DNA of 64,000 nt from Pseudomonas graminis (GCF_002093745.1 NZ_MTSB01000013.1:62001-126000), one strand, 5' to 3'; positions 39,626 to 51,501 are shown, counted from the stretch's first letter. Program-made: numbers and translations. Notes: generated from the letters alone by a model not told the origin.

Positions 39626-40618
39626 TCACCCGCGCTCGGCAGGCACCGGTGAAAGCTCGAACGGGCTGCTGCTGCGTCGCTGGTTGCGGTCTTCACGCGG
39701 CGTGGCGCCAAAAAAGTTGCGGTAGGCGCTGGAGAAGTGCGGCCCTGACGAAAACCCGCAGGAAAGGCCGATCTGGATGATCGACTTGCTGGTCTGCATC
39801 AGCATCTGCCGTGCCTTGTTCAGGCGCAGTTCGAGGTAGTACTGGCTGGGCACGCGATTGAGGTATTGCTTGAAAATCCGCTCCAGTTGACGGCGCGATA
39901 CGCACACATGCTGGGCGATTTCATCGGTGGTCAGCGGCTCTTCGATATTGGCTTCCATCAACAGCACCGCCTGGGTCAGCTTCGGATGGCTGGAACCCAG
40001 GCGATTCTGCAACGGAATGCGCTGACGCTCGCCGCCCTCACGAATGCGCTCGACCACCAGTTCTTCGGAAACCGCACCGGCCAGCTCGGCACCGTGATCG
40101 CGAGACAGCACCGCCAGCAACAGGTCGAGCACCGACATGCCGCCACAGGCAGTCAACCGGTCGCGGTCCCAGTCAAACAGATGGCTGGTGGCAATAACCT
40201 TCGGGAAGCGCTCGGCGAAATCATCCTGCCAGCGCCAGTGGACGGCGGCGCGGTAGCCGTCCAGCAAGCCCAACTGAGCCAAGGGATAAACGCCGGCAGA
40301 CAGCCCGCCTATCGAACAGCCGGACCGCACCAGTTGCTTGAGCGCGCTGCTCAGCGCCGGGGCCACGGACGCAGGCGGCTCATCGGCCAGCAGAAACAGC
40401 TTCTGCAAACCCTCCAGTTGCCCGGCCCACGGCTCGCCCGGCAATTGCCACCCACCGGCAATCGGGTCAGGTTCGGCCGCTTCGGCCTGCAGAAACGACA
40501 ATTCGTAGACCACTTCAGGATGTACGCGCTGAGCAACGCGCAAGGCTTCCTCGGCAAGCGCCAGGGTCAGGGCTTTGGTGCCAGGCCAGACGAGGAAACC
40601 TATTCGATGGGCAGTCAT
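39626..40618 (-). CDS. argR: ArgR, AraC/XylS-family arginine regulator
   Basis: A 330 aa AraC-type regulator with an N-terminal DJ-1/PfpI-like domain (about 1-190, RIGFLVWPGTKALTLALAEEAL, GCSIGGLSAGVYPLAQLGLL) and a C-terminal double HTH (about 215-315, MEANIEEPLTTDEIAQHVCVSRRQLERIFK). It is the Pseudomonas ArgR, unrelated to E. coli ArgR, that activates aru and aot genes with arginine. ATG 40618 (MTAHRIGF) is taken from the family N-terminus. Last gene of the aotJQMOP-argR unit, so it is probably autoregulated through the aot promoter. Confidence 0.92.
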   Translation of the reverse strand: MTAHRIGFLVWPGTKALTLALAEEALRVAQRVHPEVVYELSFLQAEAAEPDPIAGGWQLPGEPWAGQLEGLQKLFLLADEPPASVAPALSSALKQLVRSGCSIGGLSAGVYPLAQLGLLDGYRAAVHWRWQDDFAERFPKVIATSHLFDWDRDRLTACGGMSVLDLLLAVLSRDHGAELAGAVSEELVVERIREGGERQRIPLQNRLGSSHPKLTQAVLLMEANIEEPLTTDEIAQHVCVSRRQLERIFKQYLNRVPSQYYLELRLNKARQMLMQTSKSIIQIGLSCGFSSGPHFSSAYRNFFGATPREDRNQRRSSSPFELSPVPAERG

Positions 40619-40754
40619 TGGGACATCCGTTACGTATTGCCGCAAAAGCCGGGCCTCGGGAAAAAGGCTCGATCTGGAACATCCAGGTCATGTCGCGCGT
40701 CGCGCAGCATGACCTGTTCTGCCATAAAAGGGCATCGCTATGCGATGCCGATCG

Positions 40755-41519
40755 TCACTTGAGGCTGCCGGACAAAAACTGCTGCAAGCGCTCGGTCTGC
40801 GGATTGGCCAGCACTTCGCGCGGGTTGCCACGCTCCAGCGCGACACCCTGGTGCAGGAAAACCAGCTGGTTGGAAACTTCACGGGCGAAGCCCATTTCAT
40901 GAGTGACCACCACCATGGTCCGGCCCTCTTGAGCCAGCCCCTGCATGACCTTGAGCACATCGCCGACGAGCTCAGGGTCGAGTGCCGAGGTCGGCTCGTC
41001 AAACAGCATCACTTCGGGTTCCATCGCCAACGCGCGGGCGATTGCCACACGCTGCTGTTCGCCACCGGACATGTGACCAGGGTAGGCGTCCTTGCGATGG
41101 GAAACACCAACTTTGGCCAGGTAGTGTTCGGCCTTTTCCAGCGCTTCCTTTTTCGAGACGCCCAGCACATGAACCGGCGCTTCGATGATGTTCTGCAAGG
41201 CCGTCATGTGCGACCACAGGTTGAAGTGCTGAAACACCATCGACAACCGCGAGCGCATGCGCTGCAGTTGTCTGGCGTCCGCAGCCTTCAGGCCGCCCTC
41301 TTTGTTCGGCACCAGCTTCAACTCTTCATTGTTGAGCAGGATCTTGCCGGCATGGGGCTGTTCGAGCAGGTTGATGCAGCGCAGGAAGGTGCTTTTCCCG
41401 GAGCCGCTGGAGCCGATGATGCTGATCACATCGCCCGCTTTGGCGGTCAGGGAAACACCCTTGATCACTTCGTGACTGCCATAGCGCTTGTGCAGATCCT
41501 GCACTTCCAGTTTGTTCAT
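40755..41519 (-). CDS. aotP: arginine/ornithine ABC importer, ATP-binding protein
   Basis: A 254 aa ATPase of the polar amino acid type. Seen: Walker A GSSGSGKST (about residue 38), the Q-loop VFQHFNLWSHMTALQN, signature SGGEQQRVAIARALA, Walker B VMLFDEPTSALD and the switch His in VVVTHEMGFAREV. Start ATG 41519 (MNKLEVQDLHKRYG). The frame is open upstream into aotO but that part is not part of the domain. Drives uptake of arginine and ornithine with AotJ, AotQ and AotM. Confidence 0.93.
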   Translation of the reverse strand: MNKLEVQDLHKRYGSHEVIKGVSLTAKAGDVISIIGSSGSGKSTFLRCINLLEQPHAGKILLNNEELKLVPNKEGGLKAADARQLQRMRSRLSMVFQHFNLWSHMTALQNIIEAPVHVLGVSKKEALEKAEHYLAKVGVSHRKDAYPGHMSGGEQQRVAIARALAMEPEVMLFDEPTSALDPELVGDVLKVMQGLAQEGRTMVVVTHEMGFAREVSNQLVFLHQGVALERGNPREVLANPQTERLQQFLSGSLK

Positions 41520-41541
41520 GCTTTCGGTTCCCACAGAACGG

Positions 41542-42654
41542 TCAATCACTGAGCAGACGTCCGTGACGCAGCGCGGTGCGCCCCGCCACTTTGGCCAGCC
41601 AGAAGCCGGGTTGAGCGTAACGAAGCCGCTCGATAGCGAACAGCACACCGGCCGTCTTCGCACACAGGGTACTGACCTGATCGGACAGCGGATCGATGAC
41701 TTCGAACACCGGCTCGCCCACCTCGACCCAGTCACCTGCGGCCCGCAGAAAAGTCACCACGCCGGGATGCGGCGCGTAAATCAGTTCGGTGCCTTCGAAC
41801 GGCATGCCTTCGCAGGCGTCGTGAGCGGGCTGCGGCCAGTCGCCACTGATGAAACCCTGCTCGGCCAAAAACGCCAGAATACCTTCAGCGTGCGCTTCGG
41901 CCTGCGGTTTGCCGGTGTCGGCCTGACCACCCAGTTCAATAGTGGTGGAGAGACAGGCCAGCGGGATTTGTGCCTGCGGAAAGATCCGCGACAGGCGCAG
42001 CCAAGGCAGCGAGCAGGCCTCATCGAAGGAACTGCCGCCGGAATCCTCGGCCAGCAGCGCCACTTGAATATTCAGGTGCGCCGACAGCGAGCGCCACTGC
42101 GGCCAGTGTTGCGGCAACGCGTACATGTGCAGCGCGGCATCGGCATCGCAATGCAGATCCAGCACGACGTCAGCAATGCAGGCGTGCTTGAGCAGGATGC
42201 GCTGCATGCCCTGCAATTCGGATTGCGCGGCGGGCAAACGGTCCAGTGCAGTGGTCATCGCCTGACGAATCAACTGGGTATTGGCACGCGGATCATCGCC
42301 CAACTGACCTTCCAGCAACTCGGCGACCGGCTCGCTCAGTTCGGTGAAATCACGATTGAAATTCTTGCCGCTGCCAAACTCGAAACGGCCTTGATGCGCA
42401 CCTTGCAACAACTGCCCCAGGCCCAGCGGGTTGGCAACTGGCACCAGCTCGACAACGCCTTTGAGCGCGCCCTGCTGCTCCAGCTGAGTCAGGCGTTTTT
42501 TCAGTTCCCACGCGGTGCGCATGCCCGGCAGCTCGTCCGCGTGCAGGCTGGCCTGAATATAGGCCTTGCGCTCGCCAGTGCCGAAGCGAAAGACACTGAG
42601 CGTGCGTTCGGTGCCGAGGGTGCTCCACGGCAATACATGATCGATTCGTTGCAT
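41542..42654 (-). CDS. aotO: AotO, succinylglutamate-desuccinylase/aspartoacylase-like protein
   Basis: A 370 aa member of the AstE/AspA zinc-hydrolase family inside the aot operon. Seen: zinc-type His-Ala-Asp-Glu in QASLHADELPGMR (about residue 38), FNRDFTEL, the third-ligand region DVVLDLHCDADAALH, and a C-terminal lipoyl-like beta part (APHPGVVTFLRAAGDWVEVGEPV). In P. aeruginosa AotO is encoded at this place and was reported not to be needed for transport. It may hydrolyse an arginine-derived amide; no substrate is known to me. One base after the aotM stop. Confidence 0.88.
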   Translation of the reverse strand: MQRIDHVLPWSTLGTERTLSVFRFGTGERKAYIQASLHADELPGMRTAWELKKRLTQLEQQGALKGVVELVPVANPLGLGQLLQGAHQGRFEFGSGKNFNRDFTELSEPVAELLEGQLGDDPRANTQLIRQAMTTALDRLPAAQSELQGMQRILLKHACIADVVLDLHCDADAALHMYALPQHWPQWRSLSAHLNIQVALLAEDSGGSSFDEACSLPWLRLSRIFPQAQIPLACLSTTIELGGQADTGKPQAEAHAEGILAFLAEQGFISGDWPQPAHDACEGMPFEGTELIYAPHPGVVTFLRAAGDWVEVGEPVFEVIDPLSDQVSTLCAKTAGVLFAIERLRYAQPGFWLAKVAGRTALRHGRLLSD

Positions 42655-42655
42655 T

Positions 42656-43354
42656 TCAGGCCTTCCGTGGGGCGAGATAGCCCAGCCAGCGACGTTCGGC
42701 GATCTTGAACAGTCGCACCAGAATGAATGTCAGGCACAGGTAGAAAACGCCTGCGGTGATATAGGCCTCGAAAGGCAGGTAGAACTGCGCGTTGACCGTG
42801 CGGGCCGCACCGGTGATGTCGATCAGCGTGACAATGGAAGCGAGGCTGGTGGTCTGCAGCATCATGATCACCTCGTTGCTGTATTGCGGCAGCGCGCGGC
42901 GCAACGCCGACGGCAGCAGGATGCGTCGGTACATTTTGGCCTTCGACATGCCCATCGCCCGGGCCGCCTCGATTTCGCCAGCTGGCGTGGCCTTCAGGCT
43001 CCCGGCGATGATCTCGGCGGTGTAGGCGCTGGTGTTGATCGTAAACGCCAGACAGGCACAGAACGTCGCACTGGACAGCCAGGGCCACAGGAAGCTCTCG
43101 CGCACCGCGTCGAACTGCGCCAGCCCGTAATAGATCAGAAACAGCTGAACCAGCATCGGCGTGCCGCGAATCACGTACGTGTACAGCCAGGCCGGCATGT
43201 TCACCCACGGATTTTTCGACACCCGCATCAGGCCCAGTGGCAACGCCGCAAGCAGCCCGAAGAAGAGGGAAATCGCCAGCAACTTCAGGGTGGTCAGCAA
43301 ACCGCCGAAGTACAGCGGCAGGTTTTCCCAGATCATGTTGTAGTCGAAGATCAT
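42656..43354 (-). CDS. aotM: arginine/ornithine ABC importer, permease
   Basis: A 232 aa HisM-like inner-membrane permease with about five membrane segments and the conserved ATPase-contact loop EIEAARAMGMSKAKMYRRILLPSA. N-terminus MIFDYNMIWENLPLYFGG. Overlaps aotQ by four bases, so the two permease subunits are translationally coupled and form a heterodimer. Confidence 0.93.
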   Translation of the reverse strand: MIFDYNMIWENLPLYFGGLLTTLKLLAISLFFGLLAALPLGLMRVSKNPWVNMPAWLYTYVIRGTPMLVQLFLIYYGLAQFDAVRESFLWPWLSSATFCACLAFTINTSAYTAEIIAGSLKATPAGEIEAARAMGMSKAKMYRRILLPSALRRALPQYSNEVIMMLQTTSLASIVTLIDITGAARTVNAQFYLPFEAYITAGVFYLCLTFILVRLFKIAERRWLGYLAPRKA

Positions 43355-44040
43355 AGGTCAGCCGCCCTGACGCCTACCGAGTAGCGTTTTTCGAGATAAC
43401 GCAAAGCGAGCAGCGACACGCTGGTGATCACCAGGTACATCGCCGCAACCGCCAGAAAGAAAGTGAAGGGTTCGCGGGTGGCATCGGCCGCCTGCTTGGC
43501 CTTGAACATCATGTCCTGCAGGCCGACCACGGAAATCAGCGCGGTGGCCTTGGTCAGCACCAGCCAGTTATTGGTGAAGCCGGGTATCGCCAGACGAATC
43601 ATCTGCGGCACCAGAATGCGGAAGAACACCTTGCCGCTGCTCAGGCCATACGCCATGCCCGCCTCGGCCTGCCCTTTGGGGATCGCCATGAACGCACCGC
43701 GAAAGGTCTCCGAAAGGTACGCGCCAAAGATGAAGCCCAAGGTGCAGATACCGGCCAGCAGCGGGTCGAGGTCGATGTAGTCGTCGAAGCCCAGCAGCGG
43801 CGCGACGCGGTTGAGCAGGTCCTGACCGCCATAAAAGATCAGCAGGATCAGCACCAGGTCGGGAATGCCGCGAATCACCGTGCTGTACAGATCGCCCAGC
43901 CAGGCGATCCAGCGCACCGGAGAGAGGCGCAGTGCCACGCCGATCAGACCGAGAACGATCGCCAGAGCCATCGACGACAGGGCCAGCTGCAACGTCAGCC
44001 AGGCACCTTCGAGGATGACAGCTCCGTAACCTTTCAACAT
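43351..44040 (-). CDS. aotQ: arginine/ornithine ABC importer, permease
   Basis: A 229 aa HisQ-like permease with about five membrane segments and the coupling loop GQAEAGMAYGLSSGKVFFRILVPQM. Found between aotJ (108-base gap) and aotM (four-base overlap). Partner of AotM in the membrane channel. Confidence 0.93.
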   Translation of the reverse strand: MLKGYGAVILEGAWLTLQLALSSMALAIVLGLIGVALRLSPVRWIAWLGDLYSTVIRGIPDLVLILLIFYGGQDLLNRVAPLLGFDDYIDLDPLLAGICTLGFIFGAYLSETFRGAFMAIPKGQAEAGMAYGLSSGKVFFRILVPQMIRLAIPGFTNNWLVLTKATALISVVGLQDMMFKAKQAADATREPFTFFLAVAAMYLVITSVSLLALRYLEKRYSVGVRAADL

Positions 44041-44148
44041 GATGTGCGGTCCTCAAGCGTGGAATAAAAAATGGCGCAAGCCAGGGTCTGTCCCGTTTCA
44101 TCGCGAGCCGCGCTGCCGGGCCTGTTTGCGCCATCTCGTGACGGTGAA

Positions 44149-44925
44149 TTACTTGCCGTAGATGTCGAAGTCGAAGTACTTGTCCTGAATGGCCTTGTAC
44201 TTGCCGTTGGCGCGGATCGCGGCGATGGCAGCGTTGAGGCGATCGAGGTTGGCCTTGTCACCCTTGCGCACGGCGATACCGATGCCGTCACCGAAATATT
44301 TCGGGTCAGTGAACGATGGCCCTACAAACGCGTAGCCCTTGCCGGAGTCGGTTTTCAGGAAACCGTCCTGCAGCAGCGTTGCGTCGGCCACCGTGCCGTC
44401 CAGACGGCCTGCGCCGATGTCCAGGTAGATTTCGTTCTGCGAACCGTACGGCGTCACGATCACGCCTTCCGGGGCCAGAACCTCACGAGCAAAACGCTCA
44501 TGGATCGAGCCGCGCTGCACGCCGATCTTCTTGCCCTTGAGTTCGGCGAGGCTGTCGCTGACCGTGGTGCCTTCCTTCATCACCAGGCGCGCTGGCGAGT
44601 TGTAGTACTTGCCAGTGAAATCCACTGACTTCTTGCGGTCGTCGGTGATGGACATCGACGACAGGATTGCGTCGATCTTGCGTACTTTCAGTGCCGGGAT
44701 CAGGCCGTCGAATTCCTGCTCGACCCACGTACACTTGACCTTCATTTCTTCACACAGCGCATTGCCGATGTCGTAGTCAAAACCGACGATACTGCCGTCC
44801 GGTGCCTTGGAAGCGAACGGAGGGTAAGCCGCTTCGATACCGATTTTCAGCGGTTTTTCGTCAGCGAAGATCGGCTGCGCGAGGACGGACAGCGCCATCG
44901 CACCAATAAGCATGAGCTTTTTCAT
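44149..44925 (-). CDS. aotJ: arginine/ornithine ABC importer, periplasmic binding protein
   Basis: A 258 aa LAO/ArgT-type binding protein. Signal peptide [21 protein letters not shown], cleaved before DEKPL. The two-lobe fold shows [32 protein letters not shown], two cysteines about seven residues apart ([11 protein letters not shown]) that form the usual disulfide, and ligand residues in [23 protein letters not shown] 44925 with GGAG at good spacing; the frame is open to 45066 but lacks a start of quality. First gene of the operon. Confidence 0.94.
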   Translation of the reverse strand: MKKLMLIGAMALSVLAQPIFADEKPLKIGIEAAYPPFASKAPDGSIVGFDYDIGNALCEEMKVKCTWVEQEFDGLIPALKVRKIDAILSSMSITDDRKKSVDFTGKYYNSPARLVMKEGTTVSDSLAELKGKKIGVQRGSIHERFAREVLAPEGVIVTPYGSQNEIYLDIGAGRLDGTVADATLLQDGFLKTDSGKGYAFVGPSFTDPKYFGDGIGIAVRKGDKANLDRLNAAIAAIRANGKYKAIQDKYFDFDIYGK

Positions 44926-45070
44926 TTCCAGGACTCCATCGGTAAAGCACGACAAGTGGCAAAGTGAGCAAGCGCCCACTGTGCGAAAGGACAATCTCGG
45001 GGAAAGCGACGTCAAGCGCGTGACACCGCTTTGGCGGCTCACAGACCTTTGGCGAATGACGGGCATTTTA

Positions 45071-45107
45071 ACGACAGGCTCGAAGTCGATATTTCTTCAA
45101 TGCGACA
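45071..45107 (-). promoter_or_regulatory. putative ArgR operator of the aot operon
   Basis: On the minus strand TGTCGC (45102-45107), eight bases, then AA (45092-45093) fits the ArgR pattern; a second half-site TGTCGT follows at 45071-45076. It lies about 150-180 bases before aotJ, in the 520-base gap between aotJ and acsA. Confidence 0.6.
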
Positions 45108-45390
45108 ACTAGTTACAGAAGCACATGAAAAGCCGCTCCACGCTATTGACGGAGCATCTTTCTGCTGATCCAGCCAGGCAGGTTCAACCTGTCAGCGCAG
45201 CAAAAAGCGCGCCCATTATTGGCAAACCCTTCTAATCCGGCAAGCCCAGCGTTCCACATGACTGATGAAACACGCAGATGCGTCGTCTTTTCCTACAAAA
45301 GCCTGAAGAACGTCCCCCGATGAAGCACCCGGCGTGTAAACCCGTAACAACTCGATATATATCCCGTTTCACACACATAAATCCGCCCGA

Positions 45391-45432
45391 AAACAACAGC
45401 GCCCCGCCCGGCTTTCACCGGACGGGGCGCGC
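45391..45432 (-). terminator. intrinsic terminator of acsA
   Basis: On the minus strand, GCGCCCCG-T-CCGG, a GTGAAAG-like loop, then CCGG-G-CGGGGCGC, followed by a T-rich TGTTGTTTTC; it starts 15 bases after the acsA stop. Confidence 0.85.
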
Positions 45433-45446
45433 TTGATACCAGGCGG

Positions 45447-47402
<1,956 letters not shown>

Positions 47403-47762
47403 CTTGGTTACCTCGGTGGATAGTTGTTGTTTTATACACCCGTTGTATCCCGCCACACCCGGAGGAACCATTCGACGTTGGTATTACCGGCGGACCGGAG
47501 CGGCTGACGTTGAGCCACAAGCCGCGCGCGTGACGCTCAACGCGTGTCGCGGCTTTAGATTATTACCATTTTGATAAAAGCGCTTATCCAAAGCCTTTAT
47601 ATATGTGGCCTCGCAACAGGCCTAGAATTCGCTCCGCCAGCAAGGCAAACATCAGCTGCCCCCACGCAGCGTTGTTCTGATCAGGAAACCACTTCATCAG
47701 CGCTCGCCCATGACGTCAAAAGCGTGATGCGGACGCGCTCACTTTCAAAAAGGTAAACCGCA
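47403..47762. other. acsA upstream region
   Basis: A 360-base gap between divergent acsA and the DUF2790 gene. It must carry the acsA promoter. I see no RNA gene, repeat or clear operator in it. Confidence 0.4.
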
Positions 47763-48032
47763 ATGAAAGCTTCATTAATAATGGCATTGGCACTGTGCGG
47801 TATCAGCAGCATTGCCGTGGCCGAAGAATCACAGACCAAAGTTGCCGCACAACAGGCCCGTGTCGAGCAATACACCTACGGCACCCATCTGGACATCGCC
47901 AAGGTGATCTCCATCAGCCAGATTCCCAATGTCTGCGAAGTGGTGCCCGCGCGCATGGTCTACGAAGACTCCGAAGGCGCACGGCACGTCATGAGCTATC
48001 AGGTGATGGGCAATGGCTGCAGCAACGGCTGA
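47763..48032 (+). CDS. DUF2790 periplasmic protein
   Basis: An 89 aa exported protein: signal peptide to about residue 20 (MALALCGISSIAVAEE) and the DUF2790 core with YTYGTHLDIAKVISISQIPN, one cysteine in PNVCEVVPARMVYED and one near the C-terminus (NGCSNG), a likely disulfide. This family is confined largely to Pseudomonas and often occurs in several copies; function unknown. AAGG before the ATG. Confidence 0.85.
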   Translation: MKASLIMALALCGISSIAVAEESQTKVAAQQARVEQYTYGTHLDIAKVISISQIPNVCEVVPARMVYEDSEGARHVMSYQVMGNGCSNG

Positions 48033-48125
48033 TGGTCAGCGCTGTTGTCACGTATGCAAACGCCTCGCCTGTTTGACGGCGAGGCGCATGCAGCCGTGGA
48101 TTGGCCTGTACTCGACTGACCATCG

Positions 48126-49691
48126 CTACTCGGCTGTAGACCCTTTGCTTATTTGATGATCACGCAACTTATTGGCGACCGTTGTATGTGAAACACCCAG
48201 ACGTTTTGCCAATTGGCGACTGCTGGGATATTGCACATACAGTTGCTCCAGCACCGATTTTTCAAAGCGCCCGATAATGGCGTCCAGGCCACCTTCCAGA
48301 GCGCCCTCGGTCAAGTCATGGCGCCCACCATAATCGGGCAACCGAATATGCTCGGCCTGCACTTTGCTGCCTTCGCACAGCGACACGGCCTGAAACAACA
48401 CGTTTTCCAGTTGCCGGACATTGCCGGGCCAATGGTATTGGCTCAGGCGCTTGAGCGCCGCAGGCGACAGGCCGGGCAACGGACAGCCGATCTGACGGCT
48501 GGCGTGATCGAGGAAATGTTCCACCAGCGGCTCAAGACCGTCCAGGCAGTCACGCAGCGGCGGAATGTGCAGCGACAATACGTTCAGCCGATGGTAAAGA
48601 TCCTGCCTGAACGCCCCGGCGGCGCACAGCTCGGACAGATCGACCTGCGTCGAACACATGACGCGCACATCAAGGAACATGTCTTCATCGCTGCCGACCC
48701 GACGAAAGCTGCCGTCCTGAATGAAGCGCAGCAGCTTGGCCTGCATACGCGCACTCAGCTCGCCTACACCGTCCAGAAACAGTGTTCCGCCCGCCGTCAG
48801 CTCCAGCAACCCGAGCCGGCCTTCTACCCGCGCCCCTTCGAATGCGCCGGGGTCGTAGCCGAACAGCTCGATCTCGGCCATCGATTCCGACAGCCCGGCA
48901 CAATTGAGTGCCATCAACGGCGACTGGCCACGCGGGCTGGCGAGGTGACAGGCGCGGGCCAGCAGTTCCTTGCCGGTGCCGGTTTCGCCTTCGATCAGCA
49001 ACGGAGCATCCAGCGGGGCCATGCGTCGCGCCTCACGAACGACTGCGGCCATGACCTTCGAACTCTGGAAAATGCTGTCGAAGCCGCGCAGCTCCTGCTT
49101 GCGCACATGGTAGATGCGCTCGCCGACCCGATCAGCCCGATGCAGGGTCAATACCGCGCCGGCCATCGCTTCGCTGTCATCGTGTTCGGATTGCAGCGGC
49201 GCGATGTCGGCCAAAAACACATCGCCGCGCACCTTGACCCGCAGGCCATTGATGCGTGACTGGCTGGCCCGCACCAGTTCAGGCAGGTCGAAATCCTCGG
49301 CGTAGCGCGACAGCGGGATACCCGGTACTTCATCGACACGCACGCCCAGCAACTGCGCAGCGGCGCGGTTGGCGGCCACGATGGCGCCGGACATGTCGAT
49401 GGAGAGCACCGGAAACTCCAGCGCTCCAAGCAGGGCATTCAGTTCCATGTGGCGGCGTTCACTGGGCATCAGCCCGACCCGTTTGACGCCGAACACGCCG
49501 GTAATCGCCTCGAATTTCGGACGCAACGCCTGAAACTGCAGATTGATCAGGTTCGGACAGTGCAGATAGATCGCGTCGCCATGCTCGCCGCCTACTTCAC
49601 CGCGTGCCACGTTTACGCCATAGGCGACCAGCAGATCGAGAATGTCGCGAAGGATGCCGATGCGGTTCTGGCAATGCACCTTGATGCGCAT
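48126..49691 (-). CDS. phhR: PhhR, TyrR-like regulator of aromatic amino acid catabolism
   Basis: A 521 aa enhancer-binding-type protein: ACT domain (about 1-75, MRIKVHCQNRIGILRDILDLL), PAS domain (about 80-190), AAA+ domain (about 205-430, Walker A GETGTGKE, Walker B-like GGTLFLDGVGELS) and a C-terminal Fis-like HTH (SSRQLAKRLGVSHTTVANKL). The sigma-54-contact loop reads GAFEGA rather than GAFTGA, as in TyrR/PhhR proteins that can work with sigma-70. Divergent from phhA, which it activates with phenylalanine or tyrosine. Confidence 0.94.
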   Translation of the reverse strand: MRIKVHCQNRIGILRDILDLLVAYGVNVARGEVGGEHGDAIYLHCPNLINLQFQALRPKFEAITGVFGVKRVGLMPSERRHMELNALLGALEFPVLSIDMSGAIVAANRAAAQLLGVRVDEVPGIPLSRYAEDFDLPELVRASQSRINGLRVKVRGDVFLADIAPLQSEHDDSEAMAGAVLTLHRADRVGERIYHVRKQELRGFDSIFQSSKVMAAVVREARRMAPLDAPLLIEGETGTGKELLARACHLASPRGQSPLMALNCAGLSESMAEIELFGYDPGAFEGARVEGRLGLLELTAGGTLFLDGVGELSARMQAKLLRFIQDGSFRRVGSDEDMFLDVRVMCSTQVDLSELCAAGAFRQDLYHRLNVLSLHIPPLRDCLDGLEPLVEHFLDHASRQIGCPLPGLSPAALKRLSQYHWPGNVRQLENVLFQAVSLCEGSKVQAEHIRLPDYGGRHDLTEGALEGGLDAIIGRFEKSVLEQLYVQYPSSRQLAKRLGVSHTTVANKLRDHQISKGSTAE

Positions 49692-49811
49692 GAGTGGTCC
49701 ATCCTGTGAGCTTCGATTTTTATGAATTGGCTAACTTGCCCGTCAACAATACGTTACAGCAAGACGCTTGCCGAGCGTGCAGGACGCGCAATCCAGAGCG
49801 CAATCAGGCCA

Positions 49812-49833
49812 TTCGTAAAGTTTTCGTTACGAA
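49812..49833. promoter_or_regulatory. putative PhhR box between phhR and phhA
   Basis: Perfect seven-base inverted repeat TTCGTAA / TTACGAA with an eight-base spacer, containing CGTAAA and TTACG, close to the TyrR/PhhR pattern TGTAAA-N6-TTTACA. It lies 115 bases before phhA and 121 bases before phhR. Confidence 0.65.
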
Positions 49834-49947
49834 ACACCTGAAAACAAGACGAGATGGCGCCTCACAGGTCGCTGACTTTGCCGTAAAACCGGGTTATTCC
49901 TGCACACAGAGACGTGACAATAACAACAGCCTTCCGAGGGGATCAGC

Positions 49948-50745
49948 ATGACCCAGACGCACTACGTTGCCCGTGAGCCGGATGCTTCGGGCTTCATTGA
50001 TTACCCCGCAGCCGAACACGCCGTCTGGAACACCCTGATCACTCGACAGCTGAAGGTCATCGAAGGCCGTGCCTGCCAGGAATACCTGGACGGAATCGAG
50101 CAACTGAACCTCCCCCACGACCGGATTCCACAGCTGGGCGAGATCAACAAGGTGCTGGGTGAGACCACTGGCTGGCAAGTTGAGCGCGTGCCTGCACTGA
50201 TCCCCTTCCAGACCTTTTTCGAATTGCTGGCCAGCAAGCGGTTTCCGGTAGCGACGTTCATTCGCACCGAAGAAGAGCTGGATTACCTGCAGGAGCCCGA
50301 CATCTTCCACGAGATATTTGGCCACTGTCCGCTGCTGACCAACCCGTGGTTTGCCGAATTCACCCACACTTACGGCACACTCGGTCTGAGCGCGAGCAAA
50401 GAGCAGCGCGTCTATCTTGCCCGGCTGTACTGGATGACCATCGAGTTCGGGCTGGTCGATACGCCACAAGGTCGGCGAATCTATGGCGGCGGTATTCTTT
50501 CCTCGCCCAAAGAAGCGGTTTACAGCCTGTCGTCAGCCCCGGAGCACCAACCTTTCGACGCGCTTGAAGCGATGCGCACGCCTTACCGGATCGATATTCT
50601 GCAACCGCTGTACTTTGTCTTGCCGAACCTCAAGCGGTTGTTCGATCTGGCCCAGGAAGACATCATGGCGCTGGTCGAGCAAGGCATGCAGTTGGGGTTG
50701 CATGCGCCAAAATTCCCACCCAAACCTAAAAGCAACGCGGCCTGA
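49948..50745 (+). CDS. phhA: phenylalanine 4-monooxygenase
   Basis: A 265 aa pterin- and iron-dependent hydroxylase converting phenylalanine to tyrosine. The bacterial single-domain form (no ACT regulatory part). Iron ligands appear as the two His of [13 protein letters not shown] and the Glu in [22 protein letters not shown] is the pterin/phenylalanine region. GAGGGG ribosome site before ATG. Followed by phhB, which recycles its cofactor. Confidence 0.95.
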   Translation: MTQTHYVAREPDASGFIDYPAAEHAVWNTLITRQLKVIEGRACQEYLDGIEQLNLPHDRIPQLGEINKVLGETTGWQVERVPALIPFQTFFELLASKRFPVATFIRTEEELDYLQEPDIFHEIFGHCPLLTNPWFAEFTHTYGTLGLSASKEQRVYLARLYWMTIEFGLVDTPQGRRIYGGGILSSPKEAVYSLSSAPEHQPFDALEAMRTPYRIDILQPLYFVLPNLKRLFDLAQEDIMALVEQGMQLGLHAPKFPPKPKSNAA

Positions 50746-50780
50746 CCGCGGCCAGGTATCTGAAAGAGGAACGCCTGTTT

Positions 50781-51137
50781 ATGACCACTTTGAATCAAGC
50801 CCATTGCGAAGCCTGCCGCGCCGACGCCCCACAGGTCAGCGAAGCCGAACTGCCGGAATTGCTCAGGCAGATCCCTGACTGGAACATCGAAGTTCGCGAC
50901 AGCGTGATGCAGCTGGAAAAAGTCTTTCTGTTCAAGAATTTCAAATTCGCCCTGGCGTTCACCAACGCAGTCGGTGAAATCGCCGAAGCCGAAGGCCATC
51001 ATCCGGGGCTGCTGACTGAATGGGGCAAAGTGACTGTCACCTGGTGGAGCCACTCGATCAAAGGGCTGCATCGCAACGATTTCATCATGGCTGCACGTAC
51101 CGATGAAGTGGCCAAAGGTGCAGAAGGCCGTAAATAA
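50781..51137 (+). CDS. phhB: pterin-4-alpha-carbinolamine dehydratase
   Basis: A 118 aa PCD/DCoH protein that dehydrates the oxidised pterin cofactor of PhhA. Family motif: [24 protein letters not shown], with the active-site His pair and final Asp in LHRNDFIMA (written with a gap). Begins [17 protein letters not shown], typical for Pseudomonas PhhB. 35 bases downstream of phhA in the same operon. Confidence 0.94.
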   Translation: MTTLNQAHCEACRADAPQVSEAELPELLRQIPDWNIEVRDSVMQLEKVFLFKNFKFALAFTNAVGEIAEAEGHHPGLLTEWGKVTVTWWSHSIKGLHRNDFIMAARTDEVAKGAEGRK

Positions 51138-51360
51138 ATTCTGGCGGGCAAACGGGCAGCGGCAATGCCGTTGCGACCCGTAAAACGGCGCGGTCTGACG
51201 CTCGCAAGGCGAAGCCGGAGACAGTAAAAAAGCGATTTTGTTTCGCAGGATGGCCATTGAGGGTAAAAAAATATCCTGATTGTCATTTTCAGTGGGTTAT
51301 CCTGCGCATGCTTTTTTGAAGCACGGTTCTATCTGCAACCCCTTGCGAGGAGCGATCACG

Positions 51361-51501
51361 ATGCATGAGATTCCAAACTTCCCACCAGGCCAACAGGAAC
51401 CGCAGCAGTCGACTCTGGCTCAACAAGAGCTTGGTCAACCTGTCGCAATGAAAGCAGCACCCTCGGCTCAAGAGAGCCAGAAAGCCGGAAGCAAAGACTG
51501 A
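51361..51501 (+). CDS. very small Gln/Pro-rich hypothetical protein
   Basis: A 46 aa frame with excellent signals: GCGAGGAGCGATCACG before ATG (51361). The product is hydrophilic, rich in Gln, Ala and Pro (MHEIPNFPPGQQEPQQS), without any membrane or domain signature, probably disordered. The AGGAG and its position before another small gene favour expression. No family recognised. Confidence 0.5.
   Translation: MHEIPNFPPGQQEPQQSTLAQQELGQPVAMKAAPSAQESQKAGSKD

Noticed and set aside
49866..49881. Possible sigma-54 promoter before phhA (GG...GC)
   Set aside because: The spacing between GG and GC is 11 bases rather than 10 and the flanking bases do not fit TGGCAC/TTGC.
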